The notes under the pieces are model-generated. The model searched no databases, had not been told where the DNA came from, and saw nothing but the letters and a program-made list of their open reading frames with translations. Source: Actibacterium sp. (lineage in GTDB: Bacteria > Pseudomonadota > Alphaproteobacteria > Rhodobacterales > Rhodobacteraceae). From it: DNA of 64,000 nt. This document shows positions 56,761 through 64,000 of the stretch, piece after piece. The stretch lies in NCBI GenBank assembly GCA_016278325.1, contig JADQCB010000018.1, positions 25,596 through 89,595 of the forward strand. The letters are read 5' to 3'. Position numbers and translations under genes: made by a program. Numbering within the stretch: the stretch's first letter is position 1; every line of letters begins with the position of its first letter.

Positions 56761-58658
56761 AGAAATTGGACGTCATCACCATCGGGCGCGCCGGCGTGGA
56801 CCTGTACGGCGCGCAAATCGGCGGCCGGCTCGAGGATATGGGCAGCTTCGAGAAATACATCGGCGGCTCGCCGACCAACATCGCCTGCGGCACCGCGCGG
56901 CTGGGCTTGAAATCTGGGTTGATCACGCGCGTGGGCGACGAACATATGGGGCGCTTCATCCGTGAACAGCTGGTGCGCGAGGGCGTCGATGTGACCGGTG
57001 TGCGCACCGACCCCGACCGGTTGACCGCGCTTGTGATTCTCGGGATCCGCGACCGGGAACACTTCCCGCTGATCTTCTATCGAGAGAACTGTGCCGACAT
57101 GGCGCTGTGCGAAGACGATATCGACGAAGAATTCATCGCCTCGGCCCACGCCGTGGTGCCGACCGGCACGCATCTGAGCCATCCGCGCACCGAAGCGGCG
57201 GTGATCCGCGCACTGGAGCTGGCGCGCAAGCACGGGCTACGCACTGCGCTGGACATCGACTATCGCCCGAACCTCTGGGGGGTCGCCGGCCATGGCGAGG
57301 GCGAAAGCCGCTTCGTCGCCAGCGATGCGGTTACGGCAAAGCTGCAATCCACGCTGCATTTCTTCGACCTTATCGTGGGCACCGAAGAAGAATTCCACAT
57401 CGCCGGTGGCTCGACCGACACGCTTTCGGCGCTGCGCGCCGTGCGCAAGGTTTCGGACGCCACGCTGGTATGCAAACGCGGTGCCGCCGGGGCGGTGGCC
57501 TTCGATGGGGCTATCCCCGATAACCTCGACGCGGGGCAGACCGGCCCGGGCTTCCCGATCGAGGTGTTCAACGTCCTGGGTGCGGGCGACGGTTTCATGT
57601 CGGGGCTGCTTAAGGGCTGGCTCGACCGGGCGGATTGGCCCACCGCATTGAAATACGCCAATGCCTGTGGAGCTTTCGCCGTCAGCCGCCACGGCTGCAC
57701 CCCGGCCTATCCATCGCAAGAGGAACTCGATTTCTTCCTCAGGCAAGGTATCTCCCGGCCCGATCTGCGCAATGACGCGGCGTTGAACCGGATCCATTGG
57801 GCGACCACGCGCCATGGCGACTGGACCACGCTGCGTGCCTTCGCTTTCGATCACCGCAAGCAGTTGGAAGAAATCCCCGGCTACACCCCGGAAACGGGTG
57901 CCGCGTTCAAGGAACTTTGCCTTGACGCGGCGCTGGCGGTGGCCGACGGGCACAGCGGCTATGGCATTCTGTGCGACAATCGCATCGGTCGCACCGCGTT
58001 GCACCGCGCCAGCGGATCGGGGCTGTGGATCGGGCGTCCCGCCGAGTGGCCAGGCGCACGGCCCATTACATTCGAGTCCGAGTTGGGCGAGGATCTGGGT
58101 CAACTGCGCGAATGGCCGCGCGAGAGCGTGGTGAAGTTGCTGGTCTTCTGCCATCCAGACGATGCCCCCGAAACACGCGCATTGCAGGAACGGCGGGTCA
58201 GGCGGTTGTTCACGGCGGCGCGCAGCAACGGGCTCGAATTTCTGCTCGAGGTGATCCCCTCGAAGGTTGGCGCGGTGAACGACTCCACGACCGCCACGCT
58301 GATTCAGCAGTTCTATGATGCCGGGATCTATCCTGACTGGTGGAAGCTGGAACCGATGTCCACCGACGCCGCATGGCAGCAGGCGGTGGACGCGATTGAA
58401 CGTAACGATCCTTACACTCGCGGCATCATGGTTCTGGGCCTGGACGCCCCGGCAGCCGAGCTGGCCGACAGCTTCGCCCTCGCGGCGAAATACCCGCTTG
58501 TGCGCGGTTTTGCGGTCGGCCGAACGATCTTCGGTGACGCCGCGCGGGCCTGGATGACCGGCGAGATCTCTGACGCAGAAGCAGTGGCGCAGATGCGCGA
58601 CCGCTTTCATGACTTGTGCGAAACCTGGGACACGGCACGGGGGGCCGCGACATCATGA
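56757..58658 (+). CDS. iolC: IolC kinase fused to DUF2090 aldolase-like domain (copy 2)
   Basis: 633 residues. Residues 1-330 are PfkB kinase: DVITIGRAGVDLYGAQIGGRLED, GGSPTNIACGTARLGL, and NVLGAGDGFMSGLLKG. Residues about 335-633 are the DUF2090 domain (AFDHRKQLEEIPG, DGHSGYGILCDNRIG, KLLVFCHPDD, WWKLEPM, GFAVGRTIFG), a class I aldolase-like barrel. The fusion can phosphorylate 2-deoxy-5-keto-gluconate and cleave the product. It overlaps iolG and iolD by ATGA, so the three are translated in series. The stand-alone kinase at 45072 is a second copy. Confidence 0.93.
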   Translation: MKKLDVITIGRAGVDLYGAQIGGRLEDMGSFEKYIGGSPTNIACGTARLGLKSGLITRVGDEHMGRFIREQLVREGVDVTGVRTDPDRLTALVILGIRDREHFPLIFYRENCADMALCEDDIDEEFIASAHAVVPTGTHLSHPRTEAAVIRALELARKHGLRTALDIDYRPNLWGVAGHGEGESRFVASDAVTAKLQSTLHFFDLIVGTEEEFHIAGGSTDTLSALRAVRKVSDATLVCKRGAAGAVAFDGAIPDNLDAGQTGPGFPIEVFNVLGAGDGFMSGLLKGWLDRADWPTALKYANACGAFAVSRHGCTPAYPSQEELDFFLRQGISRPDLRNDAALNRIHWATTRHGDWTTLRAFAFDHRKQLEEIPGYTPETGAAFKELCLDAALAVADGHSGYGILCDNRIGRTALHRASGSGLWIGRPAEWPGARPITFESELGEDLGQLREWPRESVVKLLVFCHPDDAPETRALQERRVRRLFTAARSNGLEFLLEVIPSKVGAVNDSTTATLIQQFYDAGIYPDWWKLEPMSTDAAWQQAVDAIERNDPYTRGIMVLGLDAPAAELADSFALAAKYPLVRGFAVGRTIFGDAARAWMTGEISDAEAVAQMRDRFHDLCETWDTARGAATS

Positions 58659-60487
58659 CCGAGACGATCCGACTGACCGCCGCGCAGGCGCTCGTGCGCC
58701 ATGTCGCCGCGCAGATGACCGAAGAGGGTGTGCCCTTCATCGCCGGCTGCTGGGCAATCTTTGGTCACGGCAATGTCGCCGGGCTGGGCGAGGCGCTGTA
58801 TCCGATGCAGGACAAGCTGCCGACTTATCGCGGTCATTGCGAACAGACAATGGCACATTGCGCCATCGCCTATGCCAAGCAATTGCGGCGAAAGCGGGCG
58901 ATGGCGGTGACCTCGTCGATCGGACCGGGGGCCACCAACATGGTGACAGCCGCCGCATTGGCCCATGTGAACCGTCTGCCGGTGCTTCTTCTGCCGGGCG
59001 ACGTGTTCGCCGATCGCGGCCCCGATCCCGTCCTGCAACAGATCGAGGCGTTCGGCGACGGAACGGTCAGTGTGAACGACACCTTCAAGACCGTCAGCCG
59101 CTATTTCGACCGGATCAGCCGGCCGGAGCATCTTCTGACGGCGTTGCCGCGCGCTTTCCGCACCATGACCGACCCGGCCGATTGCGGACCGGTCACGCTG
59201 TCGCTGTGCCAGGACGTGCAGGCCGAGGCCTTTGATTTCCCGGTGAGTTTCTTCGAGCCGCGCGTCTGGCGCCGCCGCCGTCCGCATCCCGACCCGGCCG
59301 AGCTGGCCGATGTGGCCGACAGCCTGAAGGGCGCCCGGCGCCCGGTGATCGTCGCCGGCGGCGGTGTGCATTATTCCGGGGCCACCGACAGCCTGCGCGC
59401 TTTCGCCGAAAGGCACAATATCCCCGTCACCGAAACCCAAGCGGGCAAGTCGGCACTGCCGTGGGATCACCCGCTCAACCTGGGCCCGATCGGTGTCACC
59501 GGCGGCGAGCCTGCCAACACGGTCTGCGCCGAGGCCGACCTTGTGCTGGGCGTGGGGACTCGATTCCAGGATTTCACGACCGGCTCATGGGGGTTGTTCG
59601 CCAACCCCGCGCGGCGGCTGGTCAGCCTCAATGTGGCAGCCTATGACGCGGGCAAGCATCTGGCCGAACCGCTGGTCTGCGATGCGAAGGTCGGGCTCGA
59701 GGCGCTGTCCGCGGCTTTGGGCGCGCACACCGCGCCGGGCGAAGTCACCGGCCTGAAGCCGGAGTGGTTCGCCAAGGTTGATCCGGTAACCGCAGCCCCC
59801 GCCGACAGTAATGAGCCGCCAACCGACATGCAGGTGATCGGCGCGGTTCAACGCGGGGCGGGAGACACGACCGTGGTCATGTGTGCCGCCGGCTCGATGC
59901 CGGGCGAGTTGCACAAGTTGTGGAAGGCCGGGCGGCCGGGCAGTTACCACATGGAGTATGGCTTTTCCTGCATGGGATACGAGATCCCAGGCGCGATGGG
60001 TATCAAGATGGCCCAACCCGATGCCGACGTGATCTGCTTTACGGGCGACGGCACCTACATGATGGCCAATTCCGAAATGGCGACCGCGGCGATGATGGGT
60101 GTATCCTTTACCGTCGTTGTGACCGACAACCGTGGCTTCGGCTGCATAAACCGCTTGCAGATGGGTTCCGGCGGGGCCGAGTTCAACAACATGCTCGATC
60201 ACACGGTTCACCAGACACCCAGCACCATCGACTTCGCCGCCCATGCCCGCGCGTTGGGGGCGACCGCCGTCAAGGTGGCGAGCATTGCCGAGCTGGAACA
60301 GGCGCTGGCTCGGCGTCACGAGATCACGGGCCCGTATGTCGTGGTCATCGACACCGATCCTTATGCCAGCACGCCCCATGGCGGCACCTGGTGGGAGGTC
60401 GCCGTGCCCGAGGTCTCGGAACGCGAACAGGTGAAACAGGCTTATCAAGGGTATCTTGCCAACAAGAAGGTGCAAAGGACAAACTGA
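58655..60487 (+). CDS. iolD: 3D-(3,5/4)-trihydroxycyclohexane-1,2-dione hydrolase
   Basis: 610 residues, ThDP-dependent enzyme that opens the cyclohexanedione ring to 5-deoxy-glucuronate. The N-terminal part has FGHGNVAGLGEAL and HCEQTMAH (ThDP Glu region), with SIGPGATNMVTAAALAH. The C-terminal ThDP/Mg motif is GDGTYMMANSEMATA..VVVTDNRGFGCIN. Length and motifs are standard. It starts at ATGA overlapping iolC, and its TGA overlaps the iolE ATG. Confidence 0.95.
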   Translation: MTETIRLTAAQALVRHVAAQMTEEGVPFIAGCWAIFGHGNVAGLGEALYPMQDKLPTYRGHCEQTMAHCAIAYAKQLRRKRAMAVTSSIGPGATNMVTAAALAHVNRLPVLLLPGDVFADRGPDPVLQQIEAFGDGTVSVNDTFKTVSRYFDRISRPEHLLTALPRAFRTMTDPADCGPVTLSLCQDVQAEAFDFPVSFFEPRVWRRRRPHPDPAELADVADSLKGARRPVIVAGGGVHYSGATDSLRAFAERHNIPVTETQAGKSALPWDHPLNLGPIGVTGGEPANTVCAEADLVLGVGTRFQDFTTGSWGLFANPARRLVSLNVAAYDAGKHLAEPLVCDAKVGLEALSAALGAHTAPGEVTGLKPEWFAKVDPVTAAPADSNEPPTDMQVIGAVQRGAGDTTVVMCAAGSMPGELHKLWKAGRPGSYHMEYGFSCMGYEIPGAMGIKMAQPDADVICFTGDGTYMMANSEMATAAMMGVSFTVVVTDNRGFGCINRLQMGSGGAEFNNMLDHTVHQTPSTIDFAAHARALGATAVKVASIAELEQALARRHEITGPYVVVIDTDPYASTPHGGTWWEVAVPEVSEREQVKQAYQGYLANKKVQRTN

Positions 60488-61392
60488 TGGCCGTAAAGCT
60501 GGGAATTTCCCTGATCGCGTGGCAGAACGACGACCTGCCCGACCTGACTGCCGCGTTCACGACCGAGCACGCGATGGAGGCGGCTGCGCACATTGGCTAT
60601 GCCGGGGTCGAGCGCGGGCGGCGCATGCCCGCCGATACCGAGGGGCTGCGTCGCTACCTTGACCGATATGGTCTGGCGCTGTGCGGCGGCTGGTGTTCCG
60701 GAAATCTCATGACCGCCTCGGTTGCCGACGAACAAGCCGCCGTTCGCGCGCAGGTCGAACAATTCGCCGCATTGAACGCGCCCTGCATCGTCTATGCCGA
60801 ATGTTCGAACACTGTGCAGGGGGATCTGACGATTCCCGTAAACGCGCGCCCCAAGCTGACACGCGATGAGGTTCGCGCCTATGCCCGAAAGTTGTCGGAG
60901 CTAGCCAAGTGGATGGCGGACACCGGCGTGGCATTGTCATATCACCACCACATGGGCTCCATGATCGAGGATGCCGAAGACATCGACTGGCTGATGGAGG
61001 CTTCCGGCCCCGATGTCACGCTGCTGTTCGACACCGGGCACCTGCTGTTTGCGGGGGCGGATCCGCTGAGCGTGCTCGACAAGTGGGGTGAGCGCATCCG
61101 GCATGTCCATTTCAAGGATGTGCGCGCTGACGTGATGACCCGGGTTCGGTCCGAGGATCTCAGCTTTCTCGACGGGGTGCGTGCGGGCGTCTTCTCGGTG
61201 CCGGGCGATCCCGAGGGCTGTATCGACTTTCAGGCGATCACCGACCGTTTGCAGGCGACGGGCTATGAAGGCTGGATCGTGGTCGAGGCCGAACAAGATC
61301 CCGCCAAGGCGCCGCCGGACGCGTATTCCAAGGTGGGTCACGACCATATCGTGCGGATCTGCGAGCGATCCGCACTGGTCATCGAGCGCTAG
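60487..61392 (+). CDS. iolE: Myo-inosose-2 dehydratase
   Basis: 301 residues, TIM barrel. It begins KLGISLIAWQNDDLPDL, the IolE opening, and carries SYHHHMGSMIEDAEDID, LLFDTGHLLFAG, HVHFKDVR and the late WIVVEAEQDP, providing Glu/Asp/His metal ligands. It dehydrates 2-keto-myo-inositol to the diketone used by IolD. It starts at TGATG overlap with iolD. The MocC-like protein at 47260 is a distant relative. Confidence 0.94.
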   Translation: MAVKLGISLIAWQNDDLPDLTAAFTTEHAMEAAAHIGYAGVERGRRMPADTEGLRRYLDRYGLALCGGWCSGNLMTASVADEQAAVRAQVEQFAALNAPCIVYAECSNTVQGDLTIPVNARPKLTRDEVRAYARKLSELAKWMADTGVALSYHHHMGSMIEDAEDIDWLMEASGPDVTLLFDTGHLLFAGADPLSVLDKWGERIRHVHFKDVRADVMTRVRSEDLSFLDGVRAGVFSVPGDPEGCIDFQAITDRLQATGYEGWIVVEAEQDPAKAPPDAYSKVGHDHIVRICERSALVIER

Positions 61393-61446
61393 GTTTCATC
61401 GGACCCATCGCGTCACGACGGTTCCCACGAGAACGAGGAGAGCATC

Positions 61447-62628
61447 ATGGTGGGCAGAGACTTCGGATATCGGGGCTATTTCGATCGCGAATCCTGCGAT
61501 CTGAACGAGTTCAAGGTTTTGACGTCGCAGAACCTGACCTTGGACGCGGTGCCGCACGCCTGCGACATTGTGAACAACGTGCCAATCTACGACATGGTGG
61601 CGCTGCGCCCCAGCCTGGAGGATCCGTCGCGCCGCCGCGCGCTGATGGCCGAATGGGGCCATGTCCTGCGCGACTCGGCCGGTGTGATCGCGCTGAAGCG
61701 CGCCTATGCCGATACCGCGGTAATAGATCGGGCCAGCGACATCTTTCGCGATATCATCGACGCGGAAAAGGCCAGCGCAGCGGGCAAGGGCGATCATTTC
61801 GCCGCCGCCGGCGCGAACGACCGGGTCTGGAATTCGCTCCAAAAGCAATGCTTGCGCGACCCCGAAGGATTCGCCCTGTATTTCGGCAATACCGCGCTGG
61901 CCGCCGCTGCCGAGGCCTGGTTGGGCCCGAATTACCAGATGACTGCGCAGGTCAACCAGGTGCGGCCTGGCGGAAAAGCCCAGACTGCGCACCGCGACTA
62001 TCACCTGGGTTTCATGAGCGCCGAGGAAAGCGCCCGCTATCCCGCACACGCCCATGAGGTGACGGCAACCCTGACGCTGCAGGGCGCGGTGGCACATGTC
62101 GACATGCCGGTCGAGGCGGGACCGACCAAGCTGTTGCCGTTCTCGCAGGCCTACGGGCCGGGTTATCTGTCGTTCCACGACGCCGCCTTCCGCGACCACT
62201 TCGAGGCGGCGCATGTGCAAGTGCCCCTCGAAAAGGGCGACGCGCTCTTTTTCAATCCGGCGATGTTCCACGCGGGAGGCGAGAACCGTAGCGCGGATAT
62301 CGAGCGGATGGTGAACCTTCTGCAGATCTCCTCCGCTTTCGGCCGCTCGCTGGAAGCGGTGGATCGCCGCGCCATGTCCGAGGCGTTGTTCCCCTGCCTT
62401 CTGCGGCTGAAACAGTCCGGCAGGCTCAGCGTGGCGGAACTGGACGCCGCCGTCGCCGCCTGTGCCGAAGGCTACCCCTTCCCCACCAACCTCGACACCG
62501 ATCCGCCGATTGACGGAAATGCGCCGGACAGCCAGGCCGACCTGATGCGCCGGGCCGTGGCCGAGGGCTGGACGTGCGACACCTTTACCCGCACGCTTGC
62601 CGCGCAACGGACAAGACAGGCGGCCTGA
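61447..62628 (+). CDS. Phytanoyl-CoA dioxygenase (PhyH) family Fe(II)/2-oxoglutarate oxygenase
   Basis: 393 residues. A jelly-roll oxygenase with the iron triad His182-x-Asp184 (in AHRDYHLG) and distal His275 (in MFHAGGENRS), followed by Arg281 that could bind 2-oxoglutarate. The segment AVAHVDMPVEAGPTKLLPFSQ is typical of PhyH. Such enzymes hydroxylate small molecules or remove methyl groups by oxidation. Inside an inositol operon a natural guess is hydroxylation or O-demethylation of an inositol derivative, which is inference. It follows iolE by 54 bases with GAGGAGAG. Not part of the standard iol pathway. Confidence 0.84.
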   Translation: MVGRDFGYRGYFDRESCDLNEFKVLTSQNLTLDAVPHACDIVNNVPIYDMVALRPSLEDPSRRRALMAEWGHVLRDSAGVIALKRAYADTAVIDRASDIFRDIIDAEKASAAGKGDHFAAAGANDRVWNSLQKQCLRDPEGFALYFGNTALAAAAEAWLGPNYQMTAQVNQVRPGGKAQTAHRDYHLGFMSAEESARYPAHAHEVTATLTLQGAVAHVDMPVEAGPTKLLPFSQAYGPGYLSFHDAAFRDHFEAAHVQVPLEKGDALFFNPAMFHAGGENRSADIERMVNLLQISSAFGRSLEAVDRRAMSEALFPCLLRLKQSGRLSVAELDAAVAACAEGYPFPTNLDTDPPIDGNAPDSQADLMRRAVAEGWTCDTFTRTLAAQRTRQAA

Positions 62629-62630
62629 CG

Positions 62631-62834
62631 ATGTTCAACCTTCGCCATCCCTTCTTTCGATCGCTTGCCGCGCGCGTGATCACGACGGGGGTGGCGTCGG
62701 GTTGGGCACTGGCCGAGCTGGTCATGGGGAACCCTGGCTGGGCCTTGATCTTCGGTGCGATCGGGGCCTGGTGCGCGTATGAATTCTTCCTGGTCTTCGA
62801 CCCCGACAACTTCAAGGACGACGACGATGCCTGA
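62631..62834 (+). CDS. Small two-helix membrane protein (DUF3329-like)
   Basis: 67 residues. FNLRHPFFRSLAARVITTGVASGWALAELV contains the first membrane helix, and GWALIFGAIGAWCAYEFFLVF the second, followed by an acidic tail. The layout resembles small DUF3329 proteins. The ATG lies two bases after the PhyH stop and the end overlaps iolB by eight bases, so it is firmly embedded in the operon. Role unknown; it might be a membrane partner of the importer or of the oxygenase, but nothing shows this. Confidence 0.68.
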   Translation: MFNLRHPFFRSLAARVITTGVASGWALAELVMGNPGWALIFGAIGAWCAYEFFLVFDPDNFKDDDDA

Positions 62835-63633
62835 CCTTCTCTGCAAACCATTCGGAACCCACGGCAAGGTCCACGAGATCAGCCCCGAAACCGCCGGCTG
62901 GCGATATGTCGGGTTCTCGCTGTATCGGCTGCGCGCGGGCGAGGAGGCGGCCGAGCAGACCGAAACGCGCGAGGTTATCCTGGTGATGGTCGAGGGCAAG
63001 GCGCGGATTACGGCCGCCGGCCAGGACTGGGGAATCCTTGGCGACCGGATGAACGTGTTCGAGAAAACGCCGCCGCATTGCCTGTATGTGCCCAACGACG
63101 ACGACTGGTCTCTGGTGGCCGAAACCGACTGCACGGTGGCTGTCTGTTCCGCCCCGGGCCAGGGCCGTCATCCCGCGCGCCGGATCGGACCCGATGGAAT
63201 CTCGCTGACCGAACGCGGCACGGGCGTGAACACCCGTCATGTCAATAACATCGCGATGGAGGCCGAGGATTGCGCCGACAGCCTTCTGGTGACCGAAGTA
63301 TTCACCCCGGACGGGCACTGGTCGTCCTATCCCAGCCATCGCCATGACGAGGACGATTTCCCACGCATCACCTATCTTGAAGAAACATATTATCACCGCT
63401 TGAATCCGAGGCAGGGGTTCGGAATTCAGCGGGTTTATACCGAGGACGGAACGCTCGACGAATGCATGGCTGTCAAGGACGGCGACGTGGTGCTGGTGCC
63501 TCGTGGTCACCATCCCTGCGGCGTCCCCTACGGATTCGAGATGTATTATCTCAACGTCATGGCCGGCCCGCGCCGTAACTGGCGCTTCCAGGCCGATCCG
63601 GCGGTGCAGTGGATCATGGACCGCGACGGCTGA
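62827..63633 (+). CDS. iolB: 5-deoxy-glucuronate isomerase (copy 2)
   Basis: 268 residues. Bicupin IolB with WRYVGFSLYRLRAGE, the metal-site region GHWSSYPSHRHDEDDFPR, TYYHRLNP, and VLVPRGHHPCGVPYGFEMYYLNVMAG. Last gene of the long iol operon; it overlaps the small membrane protein gene. The first copy at 44205 is clearly different in sequence, so the two are not a recent duplication. Confidence 0.93.
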   Translation: MPDLLCKPFGTHGKVHEISPETAGWRYVGFSLYRLRAGEEAAEQTETREVILVMVEGKARITAAGQDWGILGDRMNVFEKTPPHCLYVPNDDDWSLVAETDCTVAVCSAPGQGRHPARRIGPDGISLTERGTGVNTRHVNNIAMEAEDCADSLLVTEVFTPDGHWSSYPSHRHDEDDFPRITYLEETYYHRLNPRQGFGIQRVYTEDGTLDECMAVKDGDVVLVPRGHHPCGVPYGFEMYYLNVMAGPRRNWRFQADPAVQWIMDRDG

Positions 63634-64000
63634 TCCGAACCGGTTCGGCCGTGTCCCTGTATGTCGTCAGATAATTTGGGACGTGTGAGCGGAGAGGTGG
63701 TTCCGGAAAACTGAACAGCCGGTATAAGTGGATTTTCTGCGCAACAGCGGCATGATGCTGCGTGCGAGGGTCGTGTCGCGAAAGTGGTGGAAATTTGAAG
63801 GTGGCGTAATCTCCGGGTGAACGAAACCCACCCAACCGGCGGCTGGCACCGCCAAAGGAGAGTGAGGGCCGCAAGCCGCCACCGGTTCGAGGCGCGGCCC
63901 GAACGCCATGAACCAGATTACAGATACCAGCACGCTTTCGCTACCTGTTCCATCCCGGATGATCACATAAGCCCTCGGCGATCAGCCCTTTTCATGGCAA
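63634..64000. other. Non-coding or degenerate sequence at the right edge
   Basis: 367 bases with no supported gene. A short frame starts at ATG 63908 and stops at TAA 63968-63970 after 20 codons; reading continues sensibly in the same frame to the window edge, so it might be a broken gene start. A GGCGG/CCGCC hairpin lies at 63838-63853 and a GGGCCGC/GCGGCCC pair at 63866-63872 and 63894-63900. Minus-strand frames here lack codon bias and ribosome-binding sites. It may be another mobile-element fragment, but no family was recognised. Confidence 0.3.

Noticed and set aside
63667..63966. 99-residue minus-strand open frame at the right edge
   Set aside because: No ribosome-binding site, no family resemblance and poor codon bias.

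Overview
The window looks like the chromosome of a GC-rich alphaproteobacterium, most likely Rhodobacterales (Rhodobacter/Paracoccus/Roseobacter relatives). Supporting signs are a GcrA cell-cycle regulator, an SOS box of the alphaproteobacterial GTTC-N7-GTTC type, rpsO-pnp order, and rhizopine/inositol catabolism genes of the rhizobial moc type. No rRNA, tRNA or CRISPR was found.

Region 1 (1-39.2 kb) is ordinary chromosome. It holds the 3' end of PEP synthase; a KtrA/KtrB-type K+ uptake pair; an aldehyde dehydrogenase; a 1-Cys peroxiredoxin; a glycosyltransferase/FkbM methyltransferase pair; rpsO-pnp; a membrane-anchored RTX-repeat protein; a haloacetate-dehalogenase-like hydrolase; two paralogous ABC-2 permeases either side of gcrA with one ATPase; yebC; an orphan SOS-type imuB; haem genes hemF, hemE and hemC; rluE; a DMT transporter; a thiolase; the alpha-2-macroglobulin/PbpC pair; a PAS hybrid histidine kinase; recQ and yggT.

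Region 2 (39.2-40.0 kb) is a scar of mobile DNA: an IS21-like end, a long hairpin, and an IS5-family transposase with an internal deletion between recognisable inverted repeats. It marks the left edge of region 3.

Region 3 (40.0-63.6 kb) is a catabolic island for inositols and probably methylated amino-inositols (rhizopine). It has three LacI-family regulators and four transcription units: (a) mocD-like oxygenase, mocE-like Rieske ferredoxin and a divergent PanB-fold protein; (b) a stand-alone IolC kinase, IolB and a class II aldolase on the minus strand; (c) two MocA-type dehydrogenases around a MocC-like TIM-barrel protein; (d) a long plus-strand operon with an IolI-like isomerase, a CUT2-type ABC importer, IolG, an IolC-DUF2090 fusion, IolD, IolE, a PhyH-type 2-oxoglutarate dioxygenase, a small membrane protein and a second IolB. 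Unit (d) covers import through triose phosphate plus malonate semialdehyde. Units (a) to (c) look like feeder steps and spare copies of the lower pathway. Not seen in the window: iolA (malonate-semialdehyde dehydrogenase), a mocF ferredoxin reductase and an aminotransferase.

The most novel piece is unit (a): an oxygenase/ferredoxin pair coupled to a PanB homologue that seems to have lost the ketopantoate-forming active site, together with the PhyH dioxygenase inside the iol operon. The last 370 bases hold no supported gene.
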